From Amycolatopsis sp. QT-25 (lineage in GTDB: Bacteria; Actinomycetota; Actinomycetes; Mycobacteriales; Pseudonocardiaceae), in the NCBI RefSeq assembly GCF_029369745.1, contig NZ_CP120210.1:2046001-2110000 (forward strand): a stretch of 64,000 bases of DNA, in the 5' to 3' direction. The notes under the pieces are model-generated. The model worked only from the letters and a program-made list of their open reading frames with translations. It was not told where the DNA came from and did no database searches. How positions within the stretch are numbered: position 1 is the first letter of the stretch; the number at the start of each line of letters is the position of its first letter. Both the position numbers and the translations under genes were made by a program. This document shows, piece after piece, positions 8,818 through 16,360 of the stretch.

Positions 8818-8886
8818 GCAACTACGAGCGACCGAAATAGTTGCATGCGCCGTATATTGCACACGCCTGATGATGCAGCATGCAAC
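8818..8886. promoter_or_regulatory. Candidate MarR operator region between divergent genes
   Basis: Repeated half-sites lie between the MFS start (8775) and the marR start (8918): GCAACTA (8818-8824), TAGTTGCATGC (8838-8848) and GCATGCAAC (8878-8886). The first two form an inverted repeat with a 13-base spacer. The GTTGCATGC/GCATGCAAC arms form a second, with a 29-base spacer. A TTGCACA lies between them at 8857-8863. The AT-richness and symmetry fit binding of a MarR dimer. Confidence 0.55.
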
Positions 8887-8917
8887 GAAGTTCGGGCAAC
8901 CGGGGAAGAGGTGAACC

Positions 8918-9370
8918 GTGTCACTGGCCGACGACGCCGTGGAGGCACGCGCGCAGGGCTGGCGGACCCTGGCCGCACTGCACGCGCGGATCGAGGACGC
9001 GCTCGAGCGCGCGCTGGCGCAGCAGCACGAGCTGTCCGTCACCGAGTACACCGTGCTGGACGTGCTCGCCCGCCAGGACGGTTTCCACCTGCGGATGAAC
9101 CAGCTTTCGAACGCCGTCGTACTCAGCCAGTCGGCGACGACCCGGCTGGTGTCGCGGCTGGAGGACCGAGGGCTGCTGCAGCGGTACCTGTGCCCGGACG
9201 ACCGGCGGGGGATCTACACGGAGGTCACCCCCGCCGGGCAGGAACTACTGGCGTCCGCCCGGCCGACGCACGACACCGTCCTCACCGAGGCGCTGGCCGC
9301 CGCCGAGGAACTCCCCGAACTCGCGCCCTTGGTCGCCGCGCTCGGAAAGCTCACCTTCGCCCGCTCCTGA
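8918..9370 (+). CDS. MarR-family transcriptional regulator (150 aa)
   Basis: GTG at 8918 is preceded by GGGGAAGAGG. The protein has the winged helix-turn-helix of MarR: LSVTEYTVLDVLARQ, recognition helix region LSQSATTRLVSRLEDRGLL, and wing RYLCPDDRRGIYTEVTPAGQELL (DDRRG is the wing signature). The dimerising N- and C-terminal helices flank it. The divergent position facing the MFS/AKR pair and the shared symmetric repeats suggest that it represses that operon and itself. A strong hairpin follows immediately (9383-9433). Confidence 0.93.
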   Translation: MSLADDAVEARAQGWRTLAALHARIEDALERALAQQHELSVTEYTVLDVLARQDGFHLRMNQLSNAVVLSQSATTRLVSRLEDRGLLQRYLCPDDRRGIYTEVTPAGQELLASARPTHDTVLTEALAAAEELPELAPLVAALGKLTFARS

Positions 9371-9382
9371 CGTCACGCCATC

Positions 9383-9433
9383 CGGCACCAGCTTGCGGTG
9401 GTTCGCGCTGCCGACCACCGCAAGCAGGTGCCG
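9383..9433 (+). terminator. Strong hairpin after marR
   Basis: A 12-bp stem (9391-9402 with 9414-9425) is extended by a second 7-bp stem (9383-9389 with 9427-9433) across one A/A mismatch, with an 11-base loop. There is no T-tail. The hairpin lies 13 bp after the marR stop and 30 bp before the amidohydrolase start, so it should uncouple the two genes. Confidence 0.7.
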
Positions 9434-9463
9434 AATCGCGGCACCGGCTGGCAAGGTGAGGGC

Positions 9464-10921
9464 GTGGAAGATCTTCTGTTGCGCCGGGTCCGGGTCGGCT
9501 TGGCGGGTTCCCTGTCGGACGTGCTGATCAAGGGGGGCCGGATCGCGGCCATCGCGGGACCGGGGCAGGCGGGTGAGGCGTCGGAGATCCTGGACGGACA
9601 CGGCGGCACGCTGCTGCCCGGCCTCGTCGACGCGCATGTGCACACCGCGCAGTGGTCGGCCGCGCGCCGCCGGATCCCGCTCGGGGAGGCGACGTCGGCC
9701 GCGCACACGGTCGAACTCGTGCTCGCCCATCTGCTGGCGAATCCCGTACCGCCCGGCGATCTGGTGCTCGGCGCCGGGTTTCGCGACGGTCTCTGGCCCG
9801 ACGCCCCGCACAAGGACCTGCTGCAGAAGGCACTGCCCGGGCATCCGGTCGCCCTGTTCAGCGCCGACCTCCACACGCTGTGGCTCAGCCCCGCGGCGCT
9901 GAAGCTCGTCGGCCGCGAGCATCCGACCGGCGTGCTGCTGGAGAACGACTGCATGAGCGCGACGGCCGAACTCCCGGTCGCCCCCGAAGACGTCATCGAC
10001 GGCTGGGTCGCCGACGCGCTCGGCGCGGCGGCCGCCCGTGGCGTCACCAGGATCGTCGACTACGAGTACGCCGACACCGTCACCGACTGGCGGCGACGGC
10101 TGGCGCGTAAACCCCTGCCGGTCCGGGTCTCCTGCGTGATCGCGAGATACCTGCTCGACACCGCCATCGAACGCGGTCAGCGCACCGGCGACGTCCTCGA
10201 AGGCACCGGCGGGCTGCTCACGGTCGGCCCGTACAAGCTCTTCGTCGACGGTTCCTTGAACACGCGCACCGCCTACTGCGTGGGCCAGTACGCCGGAACG
10301 GAGTCCCACGGGCTGCTCGAACTGCCGCCCGAGGAGCTGCAACCGTTGATGCGCAAGGCTTTCCAGCACGGCCTTTTCCCAGCGGTGCACGCGATCGGCG
10401 ATCACGCCAACAAGATCGCGCTCGACGCCTTCGCCGTCGTCGGCTGCCCAGGCCGTATCGAACACGCGCAGCTGCTGTGCGCCGAGGACGTCGCGCGCTT
10501 CGCTGAACTGGGTGTCGTGGCGAGTGTGCAGCCCGCCCATCAGCCGGACGACCGCGACGTCGCCGACCGGCACTGGCACGACTGGACCGACCGGGCCTTC
10601 CCTTACGGCGCCCTGCATCGCGCCGGGGTGCGGCTGGAGTTCGGCTCCGACGCGCCGGTCGCGCCGCTGGACCCGTGGGACGCGATCGCGTCGGCGGTCA
10701 GCCGCACCGACGACGACCGGCCGCCGTGGCATCCCGAACAGGCCATGCCACTGGAGGCCGCGCTCGCGGCGTCGTCCGGCGGCCGGACCGGCGTGACCGT
10801 CGGGGACGTCGCGGATCTGGTCGTCACCGCGGTGGACCCGTCACGACTGTCCCCGGGCGGGCTGCGCGACACCCCCGTCACCGCCACCGTCATGAACGGC
10901 CGGATCACCTACGCGGCTTGA
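9464..10921 (+). CDS. Metal-dependent amidohydrolase, YtcJ/amidohydrolase-3 type (485 aa)
   Basis: The GTG at 9464 with AAGGTGAGG before it is preferred to an in-frame ATG 66 bp upstream that lies inside the hairpin. The beta-sandwich start VEDLLLRRVRVGLAG is followed by LPGLVDAHVHTAQW, the HxH metal site. Further motifs are VGPYKLFVDGSLNTRTAY (Lys of the binuclear site), FPAVHAIGDHANKIALDAF (HAIGD), RIEHAQL, and LEFGSDAPVAPLDPW with the catalytic Asp. C-terminal GDVADLVVTAVDP and NGRITY complete the fold. It hydrolyses an unknown amide or cyclic amide in the cytoplasm. No neighbouring gene suggests a pathway. Confidence 0.9.
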   Translation: MEDLLLRRVRVGLAGSLSDVLIKGGRIAAIAGPGQAGEASEILDGHGGTLLPGLVDAHVHTAQWSAARRRIPLGEATSAAHTVELVLAHLLANPVPPGDLVLGAGFRDGLWPDAPHKDLLQKALPGHPVALFSADLHTLWLSPAALKLVGREHPTGVLLENDCMSATAELPVAPEDVIDGWVADALGAAAARGVTRIVDYEYADTVTDWRRRLARKPLPVRVSCVIARYLLDTAIERGQRTGDVLEGTGGLLTVGPYKLFVDGSLNTRTAYCVGQYAGTESHGLLELPPEELQPLMRKAFQHGLFPAVHAIGDHANKIALDAFAVVGCPGRIEHAQLLCAEDVARFAELGVVASVQPAHQPDDRDVADRHWHDWTDRAFPYGALHRAGVRLEFGSDAPVAPLDPWDAIASAVSRTDDDRPPWHPEQAMPLEAALAASSGGRTGVTVGDVADLVVTAVDPSRLSPGGLRDTPVTATVMNGRITYAA

Positions 10922-10960
10922 GTCTTTTCTTGCGAGGGCGCAACGCCTCAATGGAAGGGC

Positions 10961-11365
10961 ATGGATCACCGCCTGCTCGACCGGCTCCGGGACCTCCACG
11001 GTTCCTTGAGCACCGACATCAGCTTCGTCACCCGGATGGTCGAGGACGACGTGCCGCGCGCCGACGTCCTCCGTGATCTCGGGGAACGGCTCACCGATCT
11101 CGGCGGGGCGCTGCTCCGCCGCTCGGACGACGTCAACGCCGACGTCCTGGCGAAGCTGCCGGACGACGGCTGGCTGCCGGGAGCGGGCGAGCACCACCAG
11201 CCGCTGAGCGTGGCCCACAACGTCGGCGGACGGCCGCTGCGCTGCGGGCGGATCTATCTCGCCCTCTGCGGAGCGCCCTGCTTTCCCTTCTACGGCAGGG
11301 ACGCCTCCGCCCGGACCGCGCGGCACGAGCGGTGCCCGGTCTGCCGGGACCGCCGGTTCGAGTGA
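10961..11365 (+). CDS. Hypothetical protein with Cys-rich C-terminus (134 aa)
   Basis: ATG at 10961 has GGAAGGG a few bases upstream. Residues 1-70 look alpha-helical and charged (LLDRLRDLHGSLSTDISFVTRMVEDDV, VLRDLGERLTDLGGALLRRSDDV). The C-terminal 45 residues hold five Cys and one nearby His: LRCGRIYLALCGAPCFPFYGRD and ARHERCPVCRDRRFE. This could form a zinc site built from a C-x8-C-x3-C cluster and a CPVC knuckle. No family is recognised. A possible second small gene starts inside its stop codon. Confidence 0.7.
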   Translation: MDHRLLDRLRDLHGSLSTDISFVTRMVEDDVPRADVLRDLGERLTDLGGALLRRSDDVNADVLAKLPDDGWLPGAGEHHQPLSVAHNVGGRPLRCGRIYLALCGAPCFPFYGRDASARTARHERCPVCRDRRFE

Positions 11366-11550
11366 CGGCCGCCCGGGTGCGTTCGAGGAAGCTGTCCCGG
11401 AACGGCATCACCGGGAAGGGCGCCCAGTGGGTGAGCGGGCTCGGTCCGATGCTCGTGCCGGCGTCGGCCATCCCCGGTTTCGCGCACGCCGTGGTCTACG
11501 CGATCCACCGGCACTCGCCGGCAGCCGAACGGGATCGCGTCGCGGCCTGA
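11362..11550 (+). CDS. Possible small protein translationally coupled to the upstream gene (62 aa)
   Basis: A GTG at 11362 overlaps the TGA of the upstream gene as GTGA, the usual arrangement for translational coupling in actinomycetes. The product (VTAARVRSRKLSRNGITGKGAQWVS..., then an aliphatic stretch LVPASAIPGFAHAVVYAI) has a basic N-terminus and one weakly hydrophobic helix. There is no homology I recognise and no independent ribosome site. It ends 10 bp before the stop of the convergent PP2C gene. It could be a chance open frame. Confidence 0.35.
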   Translation: MTAARVRSRKLSRNGITGKGAQWVSGLGPMLVPASAIPGFAHAVVYAIHRHSPAAERDRVAA

Positions 11551-11559
11551 CCGCCCGGT

Positions 11560-12258
11560 TCAGGCCGCGACGCGAAACTTTTCCGTGGTGGCCTCCGCGC
11601 CGGGCGGAGCCACCACGAGCGCGGTGGCGTTGTCGGTGCCACCGAGCGAGATCGCCGTCCGCACCAGCTCGGTGGCCGCCCTGTCCGGCATCGCGAGGAT
11701 GTCGAGCATGGTCGGACCGCCGAGCGTCTTGTGCACACCATCGCTGGTGAGCACGAGCCCGCCGGTCGTGACGGTGGCCGTGCCGATCTCGTGCGCGGCG
11801 GCCGTGCGGACGCTGGTGGTGACGACGTGGTCCATCCGCGGTGTCACGGGCTGTTCGTGGTCGCGGAAGTACTGCGCGAGCGTATGGTCCTTCGTCACCT
11901 GCCGCACGGTGTACCCATCCCAAGCGTACGCCCGCGCGTCCCCGACCCACGCGATGCCATACCCCTCGTCGGTCCGGACGGCCACGACGAGGACGCAGTC
12001 ACCGGTTTCGTCGGGCCCCCGTACGGCGCGCTGAGCAGCGAGAACAGCCGCGACGGCGCCCTGCTCGACCGGTGTCCGGGCCGCCGCCGAAGCCGCCGCC
12101 CGCGCCGCCCGTGCCGCGTTCGGGTGATCTCCGACTCCGTCGGCCAGCGCGAACACGATTCCCCGGCCGCCCGTGGCCGCATACGCCGCGACGGCGTCCG
12201 CGTTGTGCTCGCGCGGCCCCTGCGCGCTCGCCGTGTGCCAGTGTGGAAGCTCCCTCAT
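11560..12258 (-). CDS. PP2C-family Ser/Thr protein phosphatase (232 aa)
   Basis: ATG at 12258 follows GTGAGGAGAAG, a good ribosome site. PP2C motifs are in order: REHNADAVAAY, FALADGVGDHPNAARAA (metal-binding Asp), YGIAWVGDARAYAWDG, VVTTSVRT, LVLTSDGVHKTLG (second metal Asp), and LGGTDNATALVV (GTDNAT, third metal Asp). All metal ligands appear present, so it should be an active Mn/Mg-dependent phosphatase. It is compact, without membrane or sensor domains. It could reverse the phosphorylation by kinases such as the one encoded at 1050-2372, but the genes are 9 kb apart and no direct link is shown. Confidence 0.92.
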   Translation of the reverse strand: MRELPHWHTASAQGPREHNADAVAAYAATGGRGIVFALADGVGDHPNAARAARAAASAAARTPVEQGAVAAVLAAQRAVRGPDETGDCVLVVAVRTDEGYGIAWVGDARAYAWDGYTVRQVTKDHTLAQYFRDHEQPVTPRMDHVVTTSVRTAAAHEIGTATVTTGGLVLTSDGVHKTLGGPTMLDILAMPDRAATELVRTAISLGGTDNATALVVAPPGAEATTEKFRVAA

Positions 12259-12364
12259 GGTCTTCTCCTCACCCCTGGGTGATCCGCCTGCTTCCAGCGT
12301 CCGCCTCGTTCCTGTGGACGACCTGAGGGTGAGGTGATAGCCGGCTGTCGGTCCCGTCTCGGGA

Positions 12365-12427
12365 GAGTTACGCCTTCAAGCACGCGAGTTACGTCTTGGA
12401 GCACGCGAGTCACGCCTTGGAGCACGC
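12365..12427. repeat. Three tandem copies of a 21-bp unit (family C, locus 1)
   Basis: Units begin at 12365, 12386 and 12407, each 21 bp, with the pattern GAGTYACGYCTT followed by a variable pair, then AGCACGC. The array ends 6 bp before the stop codon of the PRTase-like gene (12434). The same unit type recurs at 40229-40316, also abutting the stop of a minus-strand gene. The unit length equals two helical turns. Confidence 0.85.
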
Positions 12428-12433
12428 GGCCGG

Positions 12434-13255
12434 TCACCGCAGTCGCATGATCAGCGTCCGCAGCCAGCTCTCCGCCATCGCGGGTTCGTTCCGCAGGTGC
12501 CGCACCAGCAGGTCCCGCGCCGCCTTCGAGCGCCCCACCTCGACGATCGCGACCGCTTCGGCCAGCGCCCGCAGCCGCTCCGCCGAATGTTCCGGCGCGC
12601 GGCCGTTCTCGTCCGACCAACGCGGCCGAGGGAAGGAGGCGGTGAGTTCCTCCTGCCTGTCGCCGAAGTAGTACCAGACCGGCCAGTCGAGCGAGATGTT
12701 CCGGACACCGTTCGCGGGCAGTTCGGCGGGCCAGTCGAAGTGCTGCTGCCACCGGAACGCCGACGGAGCCGTCTTCTCGCGGATGGTGATCCCGAGGAAG
12801 CGGAGCCTGCCGCGGATGGTGCTCCAGGCTTCGCGTTCGTCGTCGATCCAAGCGCGCAGCAGCCGGTACAGCTCGGTGAACGTGTGTCCTGAGTGGACGA
12901 GGTCGACGAACACCTTCGGCCGCCCGCGCGCGAGGTCGTGCGGGCTGAGGCCCGCCTCGGCGAGATTGGCGCGGAGCTGTGCCACGTCGGCGGCCGTCAG
13001 GCCGTCGCGGGCCCCCGCGAACGACAACGGCAATCGATGGATCCGTTCCCGCCACGGGGTTCCGCTCAGCAGGTCGTACACGCTGTCCGCGGAACGCCCG
13101 ACGAAGTACAGATCCGCGTCTCCCGCACGGGCGATCACCTTCGCGGCGCATTCGATCAGTTCGTCGAGAAACCACAGCCATGGTTTTCCGGCGCGTTCCA
13201 GCAGCGTCCCGAGCTGGTCGGGGCGCACGAGGTCCCAGCGGTACGGCCGATTCAC
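12434..13255 (-). CDS. Hypothetical protein with phosphoribosyltransferase-like motif (273 aa)
   Basis: The start is placed at GTG 13255 (VNRPYRWDLVRPDQL), the first start after the upstream remnant's stop; the ribosome site is weak. Two stretches recall type I PRTase folds: DADLYFVGRSADSVYDLLSGT (strand plus phosphate loop) and PKVFVDLVHSGHTFTELY, which resembles the PRPP-binding loop hydrophobic-D-x-V-x-S/T-G-x-T. The remaining C-terminal half is rich in Trp and aromatic residues (FRWQQHFDWP, LDWPVWYYFGDRQEEL). Substrate and role are unknown. Such PRTase-like proteins occur with PP2C genes in some stress clusters, but here 175 bp and a repeat array separate the two genes. Confidence 0.75.
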   Translation of the reverse strand: MNRPYRWDLVRPDQLGTLLERAGKPWLWFLDELIECAAKVIARAGDADLYFVGRSADSVYDLLSGTPWRERIHRLPLSFAGARDGLTAADVAQLRANLAEAGLSPHDLARGRPKVFVDLVHSGHTFTELYRLLRAWIDDEREAWSTIRGRLRFLGITIREKTAPSAFRWQQHFDWPAELPANGVRNISLDWPVWYYFGDRQEELTASFPRPRWSDENGRAPEHSAERLRALAEAVAIVEVGRSKAARDLLVRHLRNEPAMAESWLRTLIMRLR

Positions 13256-13298
13256 GTCGTTCAGGTTCCCGTGCGCCCCAACGTCTGTCGAAGTATTT

Positions 13299-13583
13299 TC
13301 AGGAGAGCAGGCGGTACACCGTCTGTTCGCCGACGGTGGTGGCGGCGAAGTTCTCCGCGACCCGTTCGGAGATCTCGTCCGACCCGCCACCGGGACCGCC
13401 GCGGCCGCCTTCCACGTAGTAGGTGATGTCGCCGTTGGCCACGTACTGCCGGAATTCCGCGAGTGCCGGCGCCGGCTCCGCACCGCTCCAGCCGCCGATG
13501 CCGATCACGGCAGACCCGGATGACGACGTCGAGGACGGGCGAGCCGTCCGGGGCGATGGCGGGGCGGCGGCCGGTCTCGGCAC
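13299..13583 (-). pseudogene. 3' remnant of an ArnT/GT39-type membrane mannosyltransferase
   Basis: The last ~75 residues of this frame (SSGSAVIGIGGWSG, ALAEFRQYVANGDITYYV, GGRGGPGGGS, SDEISERVAENFAATTVGEQTVY) closely resemble the extracytoplasmic C-terminus of actinobacterial GT39/YkcB-type glycosyltransferases. The usual ~500-700 residues with 10 or more membrane helices are missing. Upstream sequence continues only in another frame (MTAAIIAGAETG, APDGSPVLDVVIRV at about 13515-13605), which looks like shifted coding sequence. There is no ribosome site. I read it as a decayed gene end; the exact 5' limit is uncertain. Confidence 0.55.
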
Positions 13584-13709
13584 CGGCGATGATCGCGGCT
13601 GTCATCTCGTCGCTCTCGGCCATCGCGCTGAGCCGGCTTGTGCCCCGGCTGTGCACCCGCTGTGCGCCGAAATCCGCCGTGCCCACTGGAGATCCGTTCA
13701 CACCGGTCG

Positions 13710-13758
13710 GTGAAGGAGTCTTTCGTTACCTCGCCGGCGTGAAAGGGCCTTTCGCGAC
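13710..13758. repeat. Two degenerate family-B repeat copies
   Basis: Two 20-mers at 13710-13729 and 13739-13758 match at 15 of 20 positions, both of the form GTGAAR...CTTTCG..AC. Their TGAAGG...CTTTC core is the one found in the perfect palindromes at 36376-36430 and 50471-50526. They sit between the glycosyltransferase remnant and the 3' end of the desaturase fusion gene, both on the minus strand. Confidence 0.55.
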
Positions 13759-13773
13759 ACGCCCGAAGAGGCC

Positions 13774-15849
13774 TCAGCGGTCGTAGTCCACGCCCAGTTC
13801 GGCCGAAGTCGCCACCGCGCGGCAGGTCAGGATCCGCCCGGCCGCGATTTCCTCGTCCCCGAGCGCGTAGCGCACGTCCATCCGCGCGCTCCCGCGCACC
13901 ACCGTCGCCCGGCAGGTGCCGCAAGCGCCACCGACGCACGCGTACGGCGCGTCGACGCCGTGCCGCAACGCGGCGCTGAGCACGGTTTCGCCCACTGTCG
14001 CGGGGATTTCTACGGTCTTCCCGGCCGCGGTCACCGTCAGCGTCGGGCCCGGCCGCCGTGAGGGGCGGACGGGGAGCGCGCCTTGGAACAGTTCGAAGTG
14101 GACGCGCTCCTCGGGGACGTCCCGGTCCGCGAGCGTCCGGCGGGCCATGTCGACGAGGTCGCGCGGACCGCACAGGAACCAGTCGTCCACCTTCGCCGGG
14201 TGCAGCCGGGCTTGCAGCAGCGCGCGGAGGCGGGTGCTGTCGAGGCGGCCGCGCTGGTAGCGCTCGTGCGAGATGGCCAGCGCCTCGCCGACGATGTCGA
14301 ACGGCTTTTCGAGCCGGTGCGTGCGCAGGTCCGGATCGCGTTCGTCGGTGCGGTAGTGCACGACGTGCAGTCGTCCCCCCAGTCGCGCCGCGAGGTCGCC
14401 CAGTTCGTCGGCGAACATGGTGCCGGCGCCGGAGGTGTTGACGTACAACAGGGTCGCTTTGCTGTTCGGCTCGTTCTCCAGCGTCGCGGCGAGGATGGAC
14501 AGGATCGGCGTGATCCCGCTGCCCGCGGCGAGCGCGACGTACCGGCCGGTGCGGCCTTGCGCCGGGGGCAGGGTGAAACCACCGTCGGGGGGCAGGACGT
14601 CCAGTTCGTCGCCCGCCGCGAGCTCCGTCGTGGCGAACGTCGAGAACGCGCCGCCGAGCTGATGCTTGATCGCGATCCGCAGGAGCCCGGAATCCGGCGT
14701 CGAGCAGATCGAGTAGGCGCGCCGCACCTCTTCCCCGTCGACCTCGGCCCGGAGGACGAGGTGCTGGCCCGGGGTGAACCGGAAGGTCTGCCGCAATCGC
14801 TGCGGCACGTCGAACGTGACGGTGACGGCGCCCTCGCACAGCGGCCGGACCTCGGCGACCCGCAGCCTGTGGAACCGGCTCGGCCCCCGGGGCGGGGGCG
14901 CGGGCGGTTCCTCGTCGAACGAACCGGTGAGCTGACGCCATTCGCGGTACTCCGTCGACGTCAGCTCGCGGCCCCACGGGGTCGCGATCGGGACGTCCCT
15001 GGCGAGGTAGGCGTCGCGGTTGTCCTTCCACGTGCGCAGATACCGGTAGAACGGGATCGCCGGATGGAGATGGTGCACCAGGTGATAGTTCTGGCAGAGC
15101 ATGATCGGCGTCATCAGCCATTCGAGCCCGACCCGGACGCGGGTGGCGCCGAACCGATTCTGCCGCCGCGCGCCGAGGTCGTGATGGGGGAGCCAGTCGA
15201 ACCACCAGGCCAGCACGGCCAGCCCAAGGCGCTGCGGGATCAGGTAGACCACCAGCAGTTCCCAGCCGTGGCCGCGCACGGCCAGCCAGGCGAACGCGGC
15301 GAGGCTCAGCGCGAGGACGGCCGCGGTCTCGACTCGTTCCGACGGCGGCCGCGTGCGCTGCCGCGCCACGGAGAAGCGGGCGTACCAGAAGTCGATGGTC
15401 AGCCAGCGCAGCGGCAACTGCCACCAGGGGCCGTGCGCGGTCCAGGCGTCGGGATCGGTGTGGGCGTCCTCGTTGGTGTTGCGGTGGTGCTCCAGATGGA
15501 TGTAGCGCACCAGGGGAAAGGAGCCGTAGGCCGCCACGAACGGCATCGCGAGCCTGCCGAGGAGTTCGTTGACCCAGGTGAGCTGTCCGGCCGCGTGGTG
15601 CGTCGACTCGTGCAGCACGGTGAACATGGTGAAGGTGACGAGGGCGTGCAGGGGAACGGTCACCCACAGCGGCGCGGCCTCGATGACGACCAGCCAGGTG
15701 GCGCCGCTCCAGACCATGAGGCCGCCGGTGAACAACAACACCGTCGGCACCGAGACGACCGGAAGCGGGATCCGCGGGTTGGGCACGCCGCGGCTCGATC
15801 TCTCGGATGTCTCCCCCGTGTCCTCGGACCGGGTCACGGCGACGGTCAT
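13774..15849 (-). CDS. Fused fatty-acid-desaturase / ferredoxin reductase / 2Fe-2S ferredoxin (691 aa)
   Basis: ATG at 15849 has GAGGGGAA upstream. Domain 1 (about 30-320) is a membrane di-iron desaturase/hydroxylase: His boxes HESTHH (80-85), HLEHH (118-122) and HLVHHLHP (near 280) lie among hydrophobic helices. Domain 2 (about 345-590) is an FNR-like reductase: FTPGQHLVL, RRAYSICSTP (flavin binding), LAAGSGITPILSI (nucleotide site) and FLCGPRDLVDM. Domain 3 (about 605-691) is a plant-type ferredoxin with CVGGACGTC plus a late Cys in RILTCRAV. One polypeptide could therefore pass electrons from NAD(P)H through FAD and 2Fe-2S to the di-iron site. The substrate (acyl chain, alkane, terpene) is unknown. 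It appears to be a single-gene unit. Confidence 0.93.
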   Translation of the reverse strand: MTVAVTRSEDTGETSERSSRGVPNPRIPLPVVSVPTVLLFTGGLMVWSGATWLVVIEAAPLWVTVPLHALVTFTMFTVLHESTHHAAGQLTWVNELLGRLAMPFVAAYGSFPLVRYIHLEHHRNTNEDAHTDPDAWTAHGPWWQLPLRWLTIDFWYARFSVARQRTRPPSERVETAAVLALSLAAFAWLAVRGHGWELLVVYLIPQRLGLAVLAWWFDWLPHHDLGARRQNRFGATRVRVGLEWLMTPIMLCQNYHLVHHLHPAIPFYRYLRTWKDNRDAYLARDVPIATPWGRELTSTEYREWRQLTGSFDEEPPAPPPRGPSRFHRLRVAEVRPLCEGAVTVTFDVPQRLRQTFRFTPGQHLVLRAEVDGEEVRRAYSICSTPDSGLLRIAIKHQLGGAFSTFATTELAAGDELDVLPPDGGFTLPPAQGRTGRYVALAAGSGITPILSILAATLENEPNSKATLLYVNTSGAGTMFADELGDLAARLGGRLHVVHYRTDERDPDLRTHRLEKPFDIVGEALAISHERYQRGRLDSTRLRALLQARLHPAKVDDWFLCGPRDLVDMARRTLADRDVPEERVHFELFQGALPVRPSRRPGPTLTVTAAGKTVEIPATVGETVLSAALRHGVDAPYACVGGACGTCRATVVRGSARMDVRYALGDEEIAAGRILTCRAVATSAELGVDYDR

Positions 15850-16360
15850 CGATCGTTCCCCTCGGTCGATGGCTACCGGGACAAGCTGTCACACCGTAGA
15901 CAATCAGTCCTGGTTTGTGAACTTCATCGGAGTGCCGAAACACCACGTCACGGCGCCCGATGGTGCGGTGTGGCGCGCATCCGTGTCCAGGAACGAGCCG
16001 GTTCGTGACAGAGAAGAACCGAAAACTCGTCCGATCGGGTGGTCCGTGCCCCGTTCGCCGGACGGTGTGCGAGAACTGTGGGCGGCTGGTGGTGCCGGGT
16101 CCGGACCGACGAGGGGGTCCGTTCACCGTCTCCGCGTCCGGGCGGTCCCTGACGACACGGACGGACGCGGCCGAGTACGTCCCGGTACGAGGCCGATCCG
16201 CCCGCACCGCCGGAACCACCTGGATGACGAACCCCGTCGAACAGACCCACAGGACACGGCCTAGACTCGGACGGCCCGGTCTGCAAGCTGGCCAGGGCAC
16301 GTCCGCTGTCGACCGCATGCGGATGCCCCATCACATCGTTTACCGCTCGAGGAGAATACG
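15850..16360. other. 511-bp intergenic region upstream of tig
   Basis: The region separates the divergent desaturase fusion and tig. It contains short open frames on both strands, none with a ribosome site or recognisable product. A -10-like TAGACT at 16262-16267 is a plausible tig promoter element, giving an ~85-nt leader. The sequence just before the TTG start has GAGGAG at 16348-16353. I see no tRNA and no riboswitch motif that I can name. Confidence 0.5.

Noticed and set aside
14083-16008. 641-codon plus-strand frame opposite the desaturase fusion
   Set aside because: The minus strand has three complete domains; this frame is a shadow.
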